Positions 24,919-35,071 are shown, counted from the stretch's first letter. The stretch: DNA of 64,000 bases from Streptomyces sp. GQFP (GCF_021545335.1 NZ_CP089312.1:2294001-2358000), one strand, 5' to 3'. Translations and numbers: made by a program. The notes: generated from the letters alone by a model not told the origin.

Positions 24919-26655
24919 ATGGACCCGGTGATCATCGTCGGAGCGGGGCCGGTCGGGCTCACGCTGGCGCTTGCGCTGGCGCGCCAGGAGGTCCCCTCGG
25001 TCGTCCTCGACGAGGGTCCCGGCAAGGACGACCAGCGCCCCGCGCGCACGGTCGTGCTGCGCGAGGACACCGCCGCGCTCCTGGCACGGCTGACCGGTGC
25101 GCCGATCGCGGAGGCCGGTCTCCACTGGGCCGGATGGCGGTCGATGCGGCGCAAGCAGGTGATGCGTCAGATCTCTTTCGGGGCCGAGGAAACCGAAGAG
25201 CCGACCGACGCGCTCCCCTCTGGTCTCGCACCGGAGCCCTTCACTGAATCCGACATCCCCTTGCACGTCGCCCAGCACGTACTGACCGGCGCCCTGCGAA
25301 CCGCCATCGCGCGCGAGCGGCTCGTCAAGGTCGCCGTCAACAGTCGCCTCGACTCGATCGAGCAGGAGCCCTCCGGCGTTACGGCACACACCCGTGGCCC
25401 GGGCGGCACGTGGTGGCGCGGCAGCTACCTGATCGGCTGCGACGGCCCGCGCTCCACCGTCCGCAAACTCCAGGACATCCGCTTCCCCGGACGTACGGCC
25501 GTGGAACGACACGCCGTTGCGGCGCTGCGTACGGAACTTCCGTGGCCCGGTGAGGCGTTGTTGCACCGGATGCCGCCGTGGCGGACATCGGGGCCCTCGG
25601 CCGGGGAGATCACCGCCCGCCCGCTCCCCGACGGCGTGTGGCGCCTGGACTGGCTGCTGCCGCCGGGCAAGGACCTGGTCACGCCCGAACTCCTGGTGAC
25701 CCGCGTCCGGGAGACCCTCGCGGGTTGGAGCGGCGGGACCACACCGCCGTACGACCTGCTCGACACCGGCGTCCACATCGTCCACCACCGGCTCGCCCGG
25801 CGCTGGCGGGCCGGCCGGGTCTTCCTCGCCGGGGACGCCGCGCACCTGCTCGGCGCGCTCGGCACACAGGGGCTGGACGAGGGGCTGCGGGACGCCGACA
25901 ACCTCGCCTGGAAGCTGGCCCTGGCCTGGCACCATGGCCCGCACGAGGCACTGCTGGACAGCTACCAGATCGAGCGGCGCGCCGCCGTCTCCGCCCGGCT
26001 GCGCGCCGCCGACCAGACGCTGCCGCTGCTGCGCGGCGGCGGAGGGCTGCGGTCGTATGTCCCCGGGTCCGCCCGTGGACACGACGCGCTGCTCACGGAC
26101 GGTCACTTGGGGCGCGGCATCCTGGGCGCGCCGGGGGCGTACGCCCAGTCGCCGCTGGCGCCTCAGCACATCGAGGCGGAGATCTCGGTGGAGACCCCGC
26201 CGGGCTCCCAGGTGACGGATGTGCAGGTCACCGCGGAGGACGGTTCCTTCGTACGGCTGCGGGAGCGGCTGGGGCGCGGCGCGCTGCTGGTGGTGCTGAT
26301 CGCGCCGGGTACGGGTGTGTGGGAGCGCAAGCACTGGGTGAGCGCCGGGCTCATGCCCCGGCTCGCGGCCGCGGTGGCCGCGCTGCCGCATCCCGCAGAG
26401 CTGCTGGTCACCGAGAGCTACCCGGGCGCCGCCGCCCACACGGTGCTGCTGATCCGCCCGGACGGACACCTGGTCACGGCGCTGAGCGGGGTACGCCCGG
26501 CCGACCTGTACACGGCGGCCGAGGCGACGCTCGGTGGTCCCGCGCGGGACCACACGGACGACACCACGGACAAGGCGGGCAGGGCGGGCGGGACCGGCAA
26601 GGCAGGCGAGTCGAACACATCGGCGAACACCGAGGCCGCGGCGAGCACACGCTGA
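24919..26655 (+). CDS. FAD-dependent aromatic monooxygenase
   Basis: 578 residues from ATG 24919 (MDPVIIVGAGPVGLTLALAL). An earlier in-frame ATG at 24760 lies within the terminator and is rejected. Dinucleotide-binding motif VGAGPVG, the central DG motif YLIGCDGPRSTVR and the FAD ribityl-binding motif FLAGDAAHLLGALGTQGLDE identify a class A flavoprotein hydroxylase of the PheA/TfdB type. The C-terminal thioredoxin-like domain (VLIAPGTGVWERKHWV) ends in an Ala/Gly/Thr-rich low-complexity tail. It would hydroxylate an aromatic substrate with NAD(P)H and O2; the substrate is unknown. Isolated gene, no obvious pathway partners. Confidence 0.9.
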   Translation: MDPVIIVGAGPVGLTLALALARQEVPSVVLDEGPGKDDQRPARTVVLREDTAALLARLTGAPIAEAGLHWAGWRSMRRKQVMRQISFGAEETEEPTDALPSGLAPEPFTESDIPLHVAQHVLTGALRTAIARERLVKVAVNSRLDSIEQEPSGVTAHTRGPGGTWWRGSYLIGCDGPRSTVRKLQDIRFPGRTAVERHAVAALRTELPWPGEALLHRMPPWRTSGPSAGEITARPLPDGVWRLDWLLPPGKDLVTPELLVTRVRETLAGWSGGTTPPYDLLDTGVHIVHHRLARRWRAGRVFLAGDAAHLLGALGTQGLDEGLRDADNLAWKLALAWHHGPHEALLDSYQIERRAAVSARLRAADQTLPLLRGGGGLRSYVPGSARGHDALLTDGHLGRGILGAPGAYAQSPLAPQHIEAEISVETPPGSQVTDVQVTAEDGSFVRLRERLGRGALLVVLIAPGTGVWERKHWVSAGLMPRLAAAVAALPHPAELLVTESYPGAAAHTVLLIRPDGHLVTALSGVRPADLYTAAEATLGGPARDHTDDTTDKAGRAGGTGKAGESNTSANTEAAASTR

Positions 26656-26835
26656 CGCCTCCCGGCAGCCCCGCCCGTCGGCCCCCTCCGCTTACCGTCA
26701 GCCCCGTGCTGTCCGCCGCCTCCCACCAGCACCTGTCCACATAGTGACAACGAGTTGACCACTCCGCACCGTCATGCTGTACTCCGGAACGTGACCGATG
26801 CCGACACCGATGTGCGCCTGTGGCGGAGGGTCCAT

Positions 26836-26883
26836 ATGGACCTCGTCCGCTACGCGGGCTACGTGTGTCGTCCGTCCTGCTGA
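26836..26883 (+). CDS. Cysteine-containing leader peptide upstream of cysteine dioxygenase
   Basis: ATG 26836 with GGAGGG 5 nt upstream encodes MDLVRYAGYVCRPSC, 15 residues, stopping 78 nt before the dioxygenase gene. The frame extends back to a GTG at 26791, giving RLWRRVHMDLVR, which resembles the H(I/M/V)DL(V/L/C)R core of small actinobacterial leader peptides found ahead of sulfur-metabolism genes (memory of the family). Two Cys near the end suit ribosome stalling when cysteine is scarce. The sequence after the stop (to 26961) is GC-rich and could fold, but I could not define a clear terminator by eye. Confidence 0.6.
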   Translation: MDLVRYAGYVCRPSC

Positions 26884-26961
26884 ATTCGCATCCCCCTGAT
26901 TCCCGCGCGCGCCGGTCTCCGGCGTTCCCGCGCTCCGCGAACGTTCACCAGGACGGTATCC

Positions 26962-27507
26962 GTGTCCGTGTCACCCTCCGTTTCCGCCCCCGCTCAGGTC
27001 TCCGGGACCCCGAAGACCCCGACGCAGGCCGACCTCCTCGACTTCGTACGACGTACGGCCGCCGACGCCGAGCTGATCGCCTCCCTGCCGCTCGACCCCG
27101 AGGGCCGCACCTGGGTGCGCCTCGATGGCCCCGGCGGCAGCGAGGCCTGGCTGATCGGCTGGCCGCCCGGCACCGGCACCGGCTGGCACGACCACGCCGA
27201 GTCGGTCGGGGCCTTCATCACCGCGACCGGCGAGCTCAAGGAGCACTCGCTCGCCGCCCGGCTGCCCGCCGACGGCTGGAAGACCCTCGAACTCACCGAG
27301 GGCGTCGACCGGGAGCGGCGACTGCCGGCCGGCCAGGGCCGGGCCTTCGGCCGCCACCATGTGCACGAGGTGCTCAACGAGTCCCGCGACCAGCACGCGA
27401 TCTCGGTCCACGCCTACTACCCGCCGCTGCCCCAGATCCGCCGCTACAGCCGCACGGGCCAGGTGCTGCGCCTGGAGCACGTCGAGCGCCCGCAGGACTG
27501 GCAGTGA
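26962..27507 (+). CDS. Cysteine dioxygenase
   Basis: 181 residues from GTG 26962. Cupin-type iron ligands are visible in TGWHDHAESVGAF and in FGRHHVHEVLNES; ISVHAYYPPLPQIRRY is characteristic of type I cysteine dioxygenases. It oxidises L-cysteine to cysteine sulfinate in the cytoplasm, draining excess cysteine. Its stop overlaps the start of the rhodanese gene. The upstream leader peptide suggests expression tied to cysteine supply. Confidence 0.92.
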   Translation: MSVSPSVSAPAQVSGTPKTPTQADLLDFVRRTAADAELIASLPLDPEGRTWVRLDGPGGSEAWLIGWPPGTGTGWHDHAESVGAFITATGELKEHSLAARLPADGWKTLELTEGVDRERRLPAGQGRAFGRHHVHEVLNESRDQHAISVHAYYPPLPQIRRYSRTGQVLRLEHVERPQDWQ

Positions 27508-27902
27508 GTGTGAGTGAACAGCCCGTCGGCATCGACGAGTTGCTGGACCGCGTTCGCGACACCTACGCGCGCGTGGAGACACACGAGGCGTACGAGGCCG
27601 CACAGGCCGGCGAGGCGCTGCTGGTCGACATCCGGTACGCGGCCCTGCGGGAGCAGGACGGCCTGATCCCCGGCGCGCTCGTGGTCGAGCGCAACGAGCT
27701 GGAGTGGCGCCTGGATCCCCGGGGCAGCCATCGCGCGTCTCAGGCGACCGGCCACGACCTGCGGATCGTGGTGATCTGCAACGAGGGGTACGCGTCGAGC
27801 CTCGCGGTCGCGTCCCTGCACCAGTTGGGGCTGCACCGGGCGACCGACCTGGTCGGAGGGTTCCAGGCCTGGCGGGCGGCGGGGCTTCCGGTCACACCGT
27901 AG
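27504..27902 (+). CDS. Rhodanese-like sulfurtransferase
   Basis: 132 residues from GTG 27504, overlapping the dioxygenase stop (GTGA). A single rhodanese domain: LLVDIRYAALREQDGLIPGA, then the catalytic Cys in IVVICNEGYASSLAV, then DLVGGFQAWRAAGLPV. The active loop CNEGYAS is a six-residue persulfide-binding loop. It probably moves sulfane sulfur produced during cysteine breakdown. Partner of the dioxygenase by operon structure. Confidence 0.92.
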   Translation: MSVSEQPVGIDELLDRVRDTYARVETHEAYEAAQAGEALLVDIRYAALREQDGLIPGALVVERNELEWRLDPRGSHRASQATGHDLRIVVICNEGYASSLAVASLHQLGLHRATDLVGGFQAWRAAGLPVTP

Positions 27903-28054
27903 GCCCACTGCCTGTACGAAGCAGTCGTACCGTCCGCCCGGCCCTGAACGCGATCGGCGCCCCCGCGCGTCCATCGTGTCCAGGGCCGTGGACGTAGACC
28001 TCCCGAGCGGTCAACTGCCTCTCGGGACGGCCGGATCTCGGCTCGACGGCGGGC

Positions 28055-29011
28055 TCAGTACCCGTCGTCCGCGAGGAACTCGGTGTCCTCGCCCTCTTCC
28101 TCCAGTGCCTGCCGGACCACCCTCAGGGCCATGCCCTGGGAGTAGCCCTTGCGGGCGAGCATGCCCGCGAGCCGCCGAATCCGCTTGTCGCGGTCGAGGC
28201 CGCGGGTCGCCCGCAGCTTGCGTGCGACGAGTTCACGCGCGGTCGTCTCCTCCTGCTCGGAGTCAAGCTGCCCGACGGCCTCGTCGATGAGCGTCGCGTC
28301 CACGCCCTTGGTACGCAGTTCCTGTACGAGCGCGCGCCGGGCCAGTCCCCGGCCGTGGTGCCGGGACTCGACCCAGGCGTCCGCGAACGCGCTGTCGTTG
28401 ATCAGTCCGACCTCCTCGAACCGCGACAGCACCTCCTCGGCGACCTCGTCCGGAATCTCGCGCTTGTGCAGGGCGTCCGCGAGCTGCTTCCGCGTGCGCG
28501 GGGTCCCGGTGAGCAGGCGCAGGCAGATACCCCGCGCCCGCTCAGCCGGGTCCCCTGGGGGCTCCGCCGTCTCGGCCCTCGACGAGGAGACGGAACCTCC
28601 GTCCTGTGGGTCGCCGCCCTGCTCACCGAAGCCGCGCCCCCGACGACGACCACGTCCACCACGCGAGCCCTCACCACGTGAGCCGCCCGCTCCGTACGGA
28701 CCGCTTTCGTCGTACGGGATGTTTTCGCCGCTCAGGCCACCGCCGCCACGGCGTCGCCTGCCTCCCGGAGAACCGTCGCCCCGACGCGGACCGTCCCCCG
28801 ACGGCCCCTCACCGCGGCGCGGTCCGACACCGGAACCTCCGTCGCCCTCGTACCACCCGTCGCCCTCGTGGGTTCCGCGGCCACCCCCGTATGGCCCGGC
28901 ATCCCCGTCGGCACTGTCACCACGCCCGGCGGAGCCCTCGCGGCCCCCGTCACCCCGGCCCTCCGAGGCAGCGGGGTATGCGTACTCGGCCCAGTCGGTT
29001 CGTCGTGTCAT
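28055..29011 (-). CDS. recX: RecA regulatory protein RecX
   Basis: 318 residues. The C-terminal ~170 residues are RecX repeats: ICLRLLTGTPRTRKQLADAL, VGLINDSAFADAWVESRH, GLARRALVQELRTKGVD and RLAGMLARKGYSQGMALRVV. The N-terminal ~145 residues are an unusual Gly/Arg/Asp/Glu-rich low-complexity stretch with repeats such as GDGPRRGDGSPGG, absent from short RecX proteins. RecX binds the RecA filament and modulates recombination. Only 3 nt separate it from recA, so they are co-transcribed and the SOS signal reaches both. Confidence 0.93.
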   Translation of the reverse strand: MTRRTDWAEYAYPAASEGRGDGGREGSAGRGDSADGDAGPYGGGRGTHEGDGWYEGDGGSGVGPRRGEGPSGDGPRRGDGSPGGRRRRGGGGLSGENIPYDESGPYGAGGSRGEGSRGGRGRRRGRGFGEQGGDPQDGGSVSSSRAETAEPPGDPAERARGICLRLLTGTPRTRKQLADALHKREIPDEVAEEVLSRFEEVGLINDSAFADAWVESRHHGRGLARRALVQELRTKGVDATLIDEAVGQLDSEQEETTARELVARKLRATRGLDRDKRIRRLAGMLARKGYSQGMALRVVRQALEEEGEDTEFLADDGY

Positions 29012-29014
29012 CGG

Positions 29015-30160
<1,146 letters not shown>

Positions 30161-30324
30161 GGGTTCCACCCGATTTGCTTGAGTCGATCGCTTCACGTCA
30201 AAGACGCTAACGCCTGCCACTGACAATGCGCCCCGACGCCCGTCCGGCCTGTGGATAACTCGGGCACATCTCCATGAAAACCCTCACGAAATCCCCGTCG
30301 AGAGCCTCGCCGGAATCTCCATCA

Positions 30325-30336
30325 GAATGGATGTTC
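30325..30336 (-). promoter_or_regulatory. LexA/SOS box of recA
   Basis: On the minus strand the site reads CGAACATCCATTCT, a variant of the actinobacterial box CGAAC-N4-GTTCG with a degenerate right half. It lies in the 369-nt recA upstream region (30161-30529), which also holds the recA promoter and the 3' flank of the AI-2E gene and shows no other gene. Confidence 0.7.
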
Positions 30337-30529
30337 GATTTTCGTGTCAAGCGTGACACCCGGCACCTCCGAGACTACGTTCGCGGTCCGGCAACGGGCC
30401 GGACGCAGGGTGCGACACCCCAGGAATGCATGACATGGGGTGCCCCTCGACCGGACGAGACGGTGCCGTCACGCCGTTGGTGGCGGGCCTACGCGGCGTC
30501 CGCCACCGGCACTGCGGCCCGGGCGCCGC

Positions 30530-31858
30530 TCACGCGGGCGTGGAGCCCTTCCCGGAGCCGGATTCCGGCGGCCCGGCTTCCGGCGCCCCCGCAGAGTCCG
30601 CCGAGTCCTCGGGGCCGGCGCCCCGCCGCCCCTCCAGCAGACTCCGCAGCCGCGTGACGAAGCTCGCGCCCCGGCCCCGTCCGCGGTGCCCGTGGACACG
30701 GGGGTCGTCCGTGACGTCGTACCGCTTCACGTACGCCCCCAGGAACGCCTGGAGCGTGGCGACCGCCGGGATGGCGATCAGCGCGCCGACGGCGCCGAGG
30801 AGCGCGGTGCCGGCGACGACCGAGCCGAAGGCGACCGCGGGATGGATGTCGACGGTCTTCGCGGTCAGCTTGGGCTGCAGCACATAGTTCTCGAACTGCT
30901 GGTAGACCACGACGAAGACCAGCACCCACAGCGCGTACCAGGGATCGACGGTGAACGCGATCAGCATCGGCAGGGCGCCCGCCAGATAGGTGCCGATGGT
31001 CGGGAGGAACTGGGAGACCAGCCCCACCCAGACAGCCAGCACGGGCGCGTACGGCACGTCCAGGGACTCCAGCAGGATGTAGTGGGCCACCCCGGAGATG
31101 AGCGCCATCAGACCGCGCGAGTACAGGTAGCCGCCGGTCTTGTCGACGGCGATCTCCCACGCGCGCAGCACCTCGGCCTGCCGGGCGGGCGGCAGTACGG
31201 AGCACAGCGCGCGGCGCAGTCTCGGCCCGTCGGCGGCGAAGTAGAACGAGAACAGGGTGATCGTCAGCAACTGGAAGAGACCGCCGAGGACCTGGGCGGA
31301 GACGTCCAGGACGCCGGTGGCGCTGTTCTGGACGTAACTGCGCAGCCAGTCGGAGCGGAGCAGCCCCTCCTGGACGTCCACGCGCTTCAGGTCGGTGTTG
31401 AAGTGCGCGTTGATCCAGCTGATGACGGAGTCGAGATAGGCCGGGAAGTCCTCGACGATCTTGATGATCTGGCCCGCGAGCATGGAGCCGAGCAGGGTGA
31501 TGAATCCGGCGATCGCGATGAGCAGGCCGATGAAGACCAGGAAGGTGGCCAGGCCCCGGCGCATCCCGTGCGCGGCCATCCGGCTCACCGCGGGTTCGAT
31601 CGCGAGCGCGGCGAAGAACGCGATGAGGACGTTGATCAACAGGCCCGTGAGCTGGTGGAAGGCCCAACTGCCCAGCTGGAACAGGCCGACGAGGGCGAGG
31701 GCCAGCATCATGGCGCGCGGCAGCCAGCGCGGCATGCGCGCGCCCTGCCCGGCGGCATTCCCGGCCGGGGGTGTGGGCGGCGTCGTGCCGAACGGGGACG
31801 CCTGCTGTCCGAGCTGCCCGGTCTCGTCTGTGGATGCCACGGAGCAAGTCTCGCCCAC
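30530..31858 (-). CDS. AI-2E/PerM-family transporter
   Basis: 442 residues from GTG 31858 (GTG 31840 is an equally possible start). About eight transmembrane helices in the family pattern: AMMLALALVGLFQLGSWAF, LINVLIAFFAALAIEPAVSR, ATFLVFIGLLIAIAGFITLL, LLTITLFSFYFAADG, YILLESLDVPYAPVLAVWVG and VVYQQFENYVLQPKL; the last two motifs are diagnostic. C-terminal ~70 residues are basic then Gly/Ser/Pro-rich and cytoplasmic. The family exports quorum signals or Na+/H+; the substrate here is unknown. Confidence 0.9.
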   Translation of the reverse strand: MGETCSVASTDETGQLGQQASPFGTTPPTPPAGNAAGQGARMPRWLPRAMMLALALVGLFQLGSWAFHQLTGLLINVLIAFFAALAIEPAVSRMAAHGMRRGLATFLVFIGLLIAIAGFITLLGSMLAGQIIKIVEDFPAYLDSVISWINAHFNTDLKRVDVQEGLLRSDWLRSYVQNSATGVLDVSAQVLGGLFQLLTITLFSFYFAADGPRLRRALCSVLPPARQAEVLRAWEIAVDKTGGYLYSRGLMALISGVAHYILLESLDVPYAPVLAVWVGLVSQFLPTIGTYLAGALPMLIAFTVDPWYALWVLVFVVVYQQFENYVLQPKLTAKTVDIHPAVAFGSVVAGTALLGAVGALIAIPAVATLQAFLGAYVKRYDVTDDPRVHGHRGRGRGASFVTRLRSLLEGRRGAGPEDSADSAGAPEAGPPESGSGKGSTPA

Positions 31859-31922
31859 ACCACCGACAATCGGTCGCCGCCCTACGATCTTCGCGGCCGA
31901 CCGACGTCGCTTCAGTGCGATT

Positions 31923-32117
31923 TCACCGGTTTTCCGCTGGAACGTTCATGGCCGTGCACACCACACGCCACACGTCCTTCGCCTCCCAGCCGGCGTCCAG
32001 GGCCTCGTGGACGGTCCGTCCGCCGAGTTCCGTCATCACGTGATCGCGCGCGAAGGTGTCGGCGTACCCCGAACCGAAGTGATCCGCCATCCGCTGCCAG
32101 AAGACCGTCAACCGCAT
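31923..32117 (-). CDS. DUF3046 small protein
   Basis: 64 residues: MRLTVFWQRMADHFG, YADTFARDHVMTELGGRTV and KDVWRVVCTAMNVP match the actinobacterial DUF3046 family, which is regularly found beside recA-recX. Function unknown. It diverges from the gene at 32198. Confidence 0.9.
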   Translation of the reverse strand: MRLTVFWQRMADHFGSGYADTFARDHVMTELGGRTVHEALDAGWEAKDVWRVVCTAMNVPAENR

Positions 32118-32197
32118 GACGTCAGTATCCCGCCCCTGAGGGTGGGCCCGCGCCGGGACCGCTCACCGGGACCGCTTCGCGCCCTACGGTCAGACGC

Positions 32198-33142
32198 ATG
32201 GCCGAAACAGGAGCAGCCCCACTCCCCCCGACGCCCCCGGCGCGTTCCCCGCTCTTCCGTGCCGAGCACTTCGTGTGGCTCACCGCGCGCGTGCTGGAAC
32301 AGCGCCGCTTCGCGTATCACTTCCTGAACGGGGGCGCCGACGCGGTGGAGACCGCGCTGGACGCCTACCGCAACGAGGACGGCGGATACGGCCACGCGCT
32401 GGAACCCGATCTGCGCGGCCCCGTCAGCCAGCCCCTGCACACCGGGCACGCGCTGCGGGTCCTGGACGCCATCGGGCGCTGCGGCGGGCAGCGGGTGGAG
32501 CGCGTGTGCCGCTATCTGACCTCCGTCTCCACACCGGACGGCGCGCTGCCGGCGGTCCATCCCAGCCAGCGCGGCTATCCGGCGGCGCCGTTCGTGCAGG
32601 TCGTGGCCGAACCGCCGAGCGAACTCCTCGCCACCGGCCCGGTGGTGGGCCTGCTGCACCGCAACGAGGTGTGGCACGCCTGGCTGTTTCGGGCCACGGA
32701 CTTCTGCTGGCAGGCGGTCGCGTCGCTGGAGAAGTCCCATCCGTACGAGGTGCAGGCCGCCGTCGCCTTCCTGGACTCGGTTCCGGACCGCTCACGCGCG
32801 CAGGCGGCGGCCGACCGGCTGGGCCGCCTGGTACGCGAGCACCAGCTCGTGGCACTCGACCCGGAGCGCGTCGACGCCCACCCGGTGGCGCCCGGCTACG
32901 CCACGGGCGAGCACCACTTCCCGTACGACTACGCGAGGACTCCGGGCTCACTCGCGCGCGCGTGGTTCACGGACGAGGAGATGACGCGTTCCCTGGACTT
33001 CCTCGCGAGCGAGCAGCGCGAGGACGGCGGCTGGCCCGTCCGCCGGCGCGCGTGGGCACCGGGCACCGCCCTGGAGACACGCCCCATGGCGACGGTCGAG
33101 GCACTGCGCACCCTGAAGGCGTACGGCCGCCCAGTCGGCTGA
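32198..33142 (+). CDS. Alpha/alpha-toroid (terpene-cyclase-like) protein, unknown function
   Basis: 314 residues. Repeats of the prenyltransferase/squalene-cyclase toroid type are visible: YRNEDGGYGHALEPD, YLTSVSTPDGALPAV, FLASEQREDGGWPVRR. No DDTA-like catalytic motif of squalene-hopene cyclase is seen, so cyclase activity is doubtful. Soluble, no signal peptide. It is conserved near recA in my memory of Streptomyces genomes, but no role is established. Confidence 0.75.
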   Translation: MAETGAAPLPPTPPARSPLFRAEHFVWLTARVLEQRRFAYHFLNGGADAVETALDAYRNEDGGYGHALEPDLRGPVSQPLHTGHALRVLDAIGRCGGQRVERVCRYLTSVSTPDGALPAVHPSQRGYPAAPFVQVVAEPPSELLATGPVVGLLHRNEVWHAWLFRATDFCWQAVASLEKSHPYEVQAAVAFLDSVPDRSRAQAAADRLGRLVREHQLVALDPERVDAHPVAPGYATGEHHFPYDYARTPGSLARAWFTDEEMTRSLDFLASEQREDGGWPVRRRAWAPGTALETRPMATVEALRTLKAYGRPVG

Positions 33143-33165
33143 ACGAGAGCGCGCACAGCCGGCAC

Positions 33166-33474
33166 TCAGCCGGTCATCACCCGCACCCCCGCCGTCACCA
33201 CCACGGCCGCCGCGACGACGAGCAGGAAGGGAGCACGCAGCACCAGCGCCACGGCGGCTGCGGCGAGCCCTGCGGCCTTCGCGTCCAGGACGAGCACCCG
33301 CCCGTCGGCGAAGGCCTGCTGAGCGGTGAGAGCGGCGAGGAGGGCGACGGGCAGCAGGGCGGCCAACCGCCTGACGAGCGGACGTTCCAGGACACCGGCG
33401 GGCACGAGGAGCCCGACGAGCTTGACGACGTAACAGCCGAGAGCCGTCACACCGATCGCGATCCAGAAGTTCAA
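33166..33474 (-). CDS. azlD: AzlD-like branched-chain amino-acid exporter subunit
   Basis: 102 residues. The start is inferred as TTG 33474, overlapping the azlC stop (TTGA); no ATG or GTG is better placed. Hydrophobic throughout with the AzlD pattern FWIAIGVTALGCYVVKLVG, VRRLAALLPVALLAALTAQQ and KAAGLAAAAVALVLRAPF. It forms an exporter with AzlC. Confidence 0.82.
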   Translation of the reverse strand: MNFWIAIGVTALGCYVVKLVGLLVPAGVLERPLVRRLAALLPVALLAALTAQQAFADGRVLVLDAKAAGLAAAAVALVLRAPFLLVVAAAVVVTAGVRVMTG

Positions 33475-34208
33475 CGGTCCCCGCCCTTCCCGCTCTTCGC
33501 CCCACGCCGACCCTCCACGCAGAGAACGACCGGCGCCGCGAGCGCGGCCACCAGAACCGGCACACCGCCCGGCAGTACGGGTAGCAGCCCGAGCCCCAGC
33601 AGCACGGCGAGGCCCGCGACAGCACGCTCCACACCGGACTTCAGCATGGGTGCGAGCAGCGCCAGGAAGACGGCGGGCCCGGCGGCGTCCAGACCCCACG
33701 CGTCGGTGTCCCCGATGGCCTCGGCCCCCAGCCCGCCGAGCAGCGTCGTGAGGTTCCACAGCACGTACAGGGTGAGCCCGGTGACGGCGAATCCGATACG
33801 GGCGCTGCGCCGCGTGGGCTGCGCCAGGGCGACCACCGTGGTCTCGTCGATGACCCATTGGGCGGCGAACGGACGCACCGCGCGCGGGAGGGCCAGCAAC
33901 TGCGACAGCCGCAGCCCGTAGAAGGCGTTCCGCACCCCCAGGAAGAAGGCGCCCGCCGCTGCCGTGAGCGGATTGCCGCCGGCCGCGAGCGCGCCGACGA
34001 GCGCGAACTGGGAGGCCCCGGTGAACACCAGGAGGCTGAGCGCACAGGTCTGCAGCAGCGTGAGCCCGCTGCCGACCGAGGTCACCCCGAAGGCGAAACC
34101 GGACAGTCCGACGGCGACCCCGACTCCGAGGGCGTCTCGTACGACGGCGGCGTCCGGTTTGCCTCCGTCGTCGGTACGTGTGTCTGCGAGAGCTGTGTGT
34201 TCTGCCAC
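33471..34208 (-). CDS. azlC: AzlC-like branched-chain amino-acid exporter subunit
   Basis: 245 residues from GTG 34208. AzlC features: GVAVGLSGFAFGVTSVGSGL, ALSLLVFTGASQFALVGAL and FLGVRNAFYGLRLSQLLALP, then ETTVVALAQPTRRSARIGF. Its first 127 nt overlap the 3' end of the AraC-type gene in another frame, an unusually long same-strand overlap. Hydrophobicity begins only after residue ~27. Co-translated with azlD; the AraC-type protein is the likely regulator. Confidence 0.88.
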   Translation of the reverse strand: MAEHTALADTRTDDGGKPDAAVVRDALGVGVAVGLSGFAFGVTSVGSGLTLLQTCALSLLVFTGASQFALVGALAAGGNPLTAAAGAFFLGVRNAFYGLRLSQLLALPRAVRPFAAQWVIDETTVVALAQPTRRSARIGFAVTGLTLYVLWNLTTLLGGLGAEAIGDTDAWGLDAAGPAVFLALLAPMLKSGVERAVAGLAVLLGLGLLPVLPGGVPVLVAALAAPVVLCVEGRRGAKSGKGGDR

Positions 34209-35071
34209 CCGTCGGACGGTAAGAGAAGCTGTCCCGGCGGGTCTTGTACGTTCTTGCGCTCCCGCTGGTACGCCCCAGGAGGCACGCCCACGATCCGGGC
34301 GAAGTGCCGGTTGAGATGTGGCTGATCGGTAAACCCGACCGCAACAGCCACGTCGGCGGGCGCGGTACCCGCGTCCAGCAGCCGCCGCGCCCGACGCACG
34401 CGTGCGTCCGTCAGCCAGGCGTGCGGCGGCAATCCGTACGTGTCACGGAACGCCCGGAGCAGCGCGAAGGGGCTGGTACCCAGATCCTTGGCAAGCCTCT
34501 CCAGGGTCGGCGGCTCGGCCATCGTCTCCTCCAGCACAGCACGCGCGCGTGCCGCGATCCGCCCGCCCGCCGTACGCACCGCCCGCTCCTGAAGGACCCC
34601 GCCGTTGAGCCGAAGCAACCGGGTCACCGCGACCCGCAGCAACGTGTCGGCGGCCAACGCGTTGCCCTCCTCGGCCGCACGCAGCACCTCATGAACAAGA
34701 GCGACCGAGTACGGATCATCAAACACGGGAGCGACAAATCCAGGCGTCCCCCGAATCGCCGTGGTCTCCGCGGCGATCTCCGCGACCACCTCGGGCGCCG
34801 GATACACAGCCCCGTACCGCCACCCCTCGGGCACCCCCGCCCGCCCCGTGTGCGGCGTATCGGGATTGACCAACGCGAGCGCCCCCGACCCCGCGTACTG
34901 ATCGACCCCCCGATGACGAAAGACCTCCACGCCCTCAGTGATGGCAGCGATGACGAAGTTCTCGTGGGTGTGCCGGACAAAGGTCTTCTGGATGTACCGA
35001 GCACGCAAAAGATCGACACCGGGCAACTCCACGTACTGCCAGTGCCGAGCCAGCTCCCCCGAACGTGCCAT
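34082..35071 (-). CDS. AraC-family transcriptional regulator
   Basis: 329 residues from ATG 35071. N-terminal AraC ligand-binding cupin (RHTHENFVIAAITEGVEVFR, ALALVNPDTPHTG) and C-terminal double helix-turn-helix (LERLAKDLGTSPFALLRAF, VAVAVGFTDQPHLNRHFARI, GVPPGAYQRER). After the natural domain end there is a ~45-residue tail (PPGQLLLPSDGWQNTQ...) that overlaps azlC in another frame. It is probably the local activator of azlCD, perhaps sensing branched-chain amino acids (inference). Confidence 0.9.
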   Translation of the reverse strand: MARSGELARHWQYVELPGVDLLRARYIQKTFVRHTHENFVIAAITEGVEVFRHRGVDQYAGSGALALVNPDTPHTGRAGVPEGWRYGAVYPAPEVVAEIAAETTAIRGTPGFVAPVFDDPYSVALVHEVLRAAEEGNALAADTLLRVAVTRLLRLNGGVLQERAVRTAGGRIAARARAVLEETMAEPPTLERLAKDLGTSPFALLRAFRDTYGLPPHAWLTDARVRRARRLLDAGTAPADVAVAVGFTDQPHLNRHFARIVGVPPGAYQRERKNVQDPPGQLLLPSDGWQNTQLSQTHVPTTEANRTPPSYETPSESGSPSDCPVSPSG

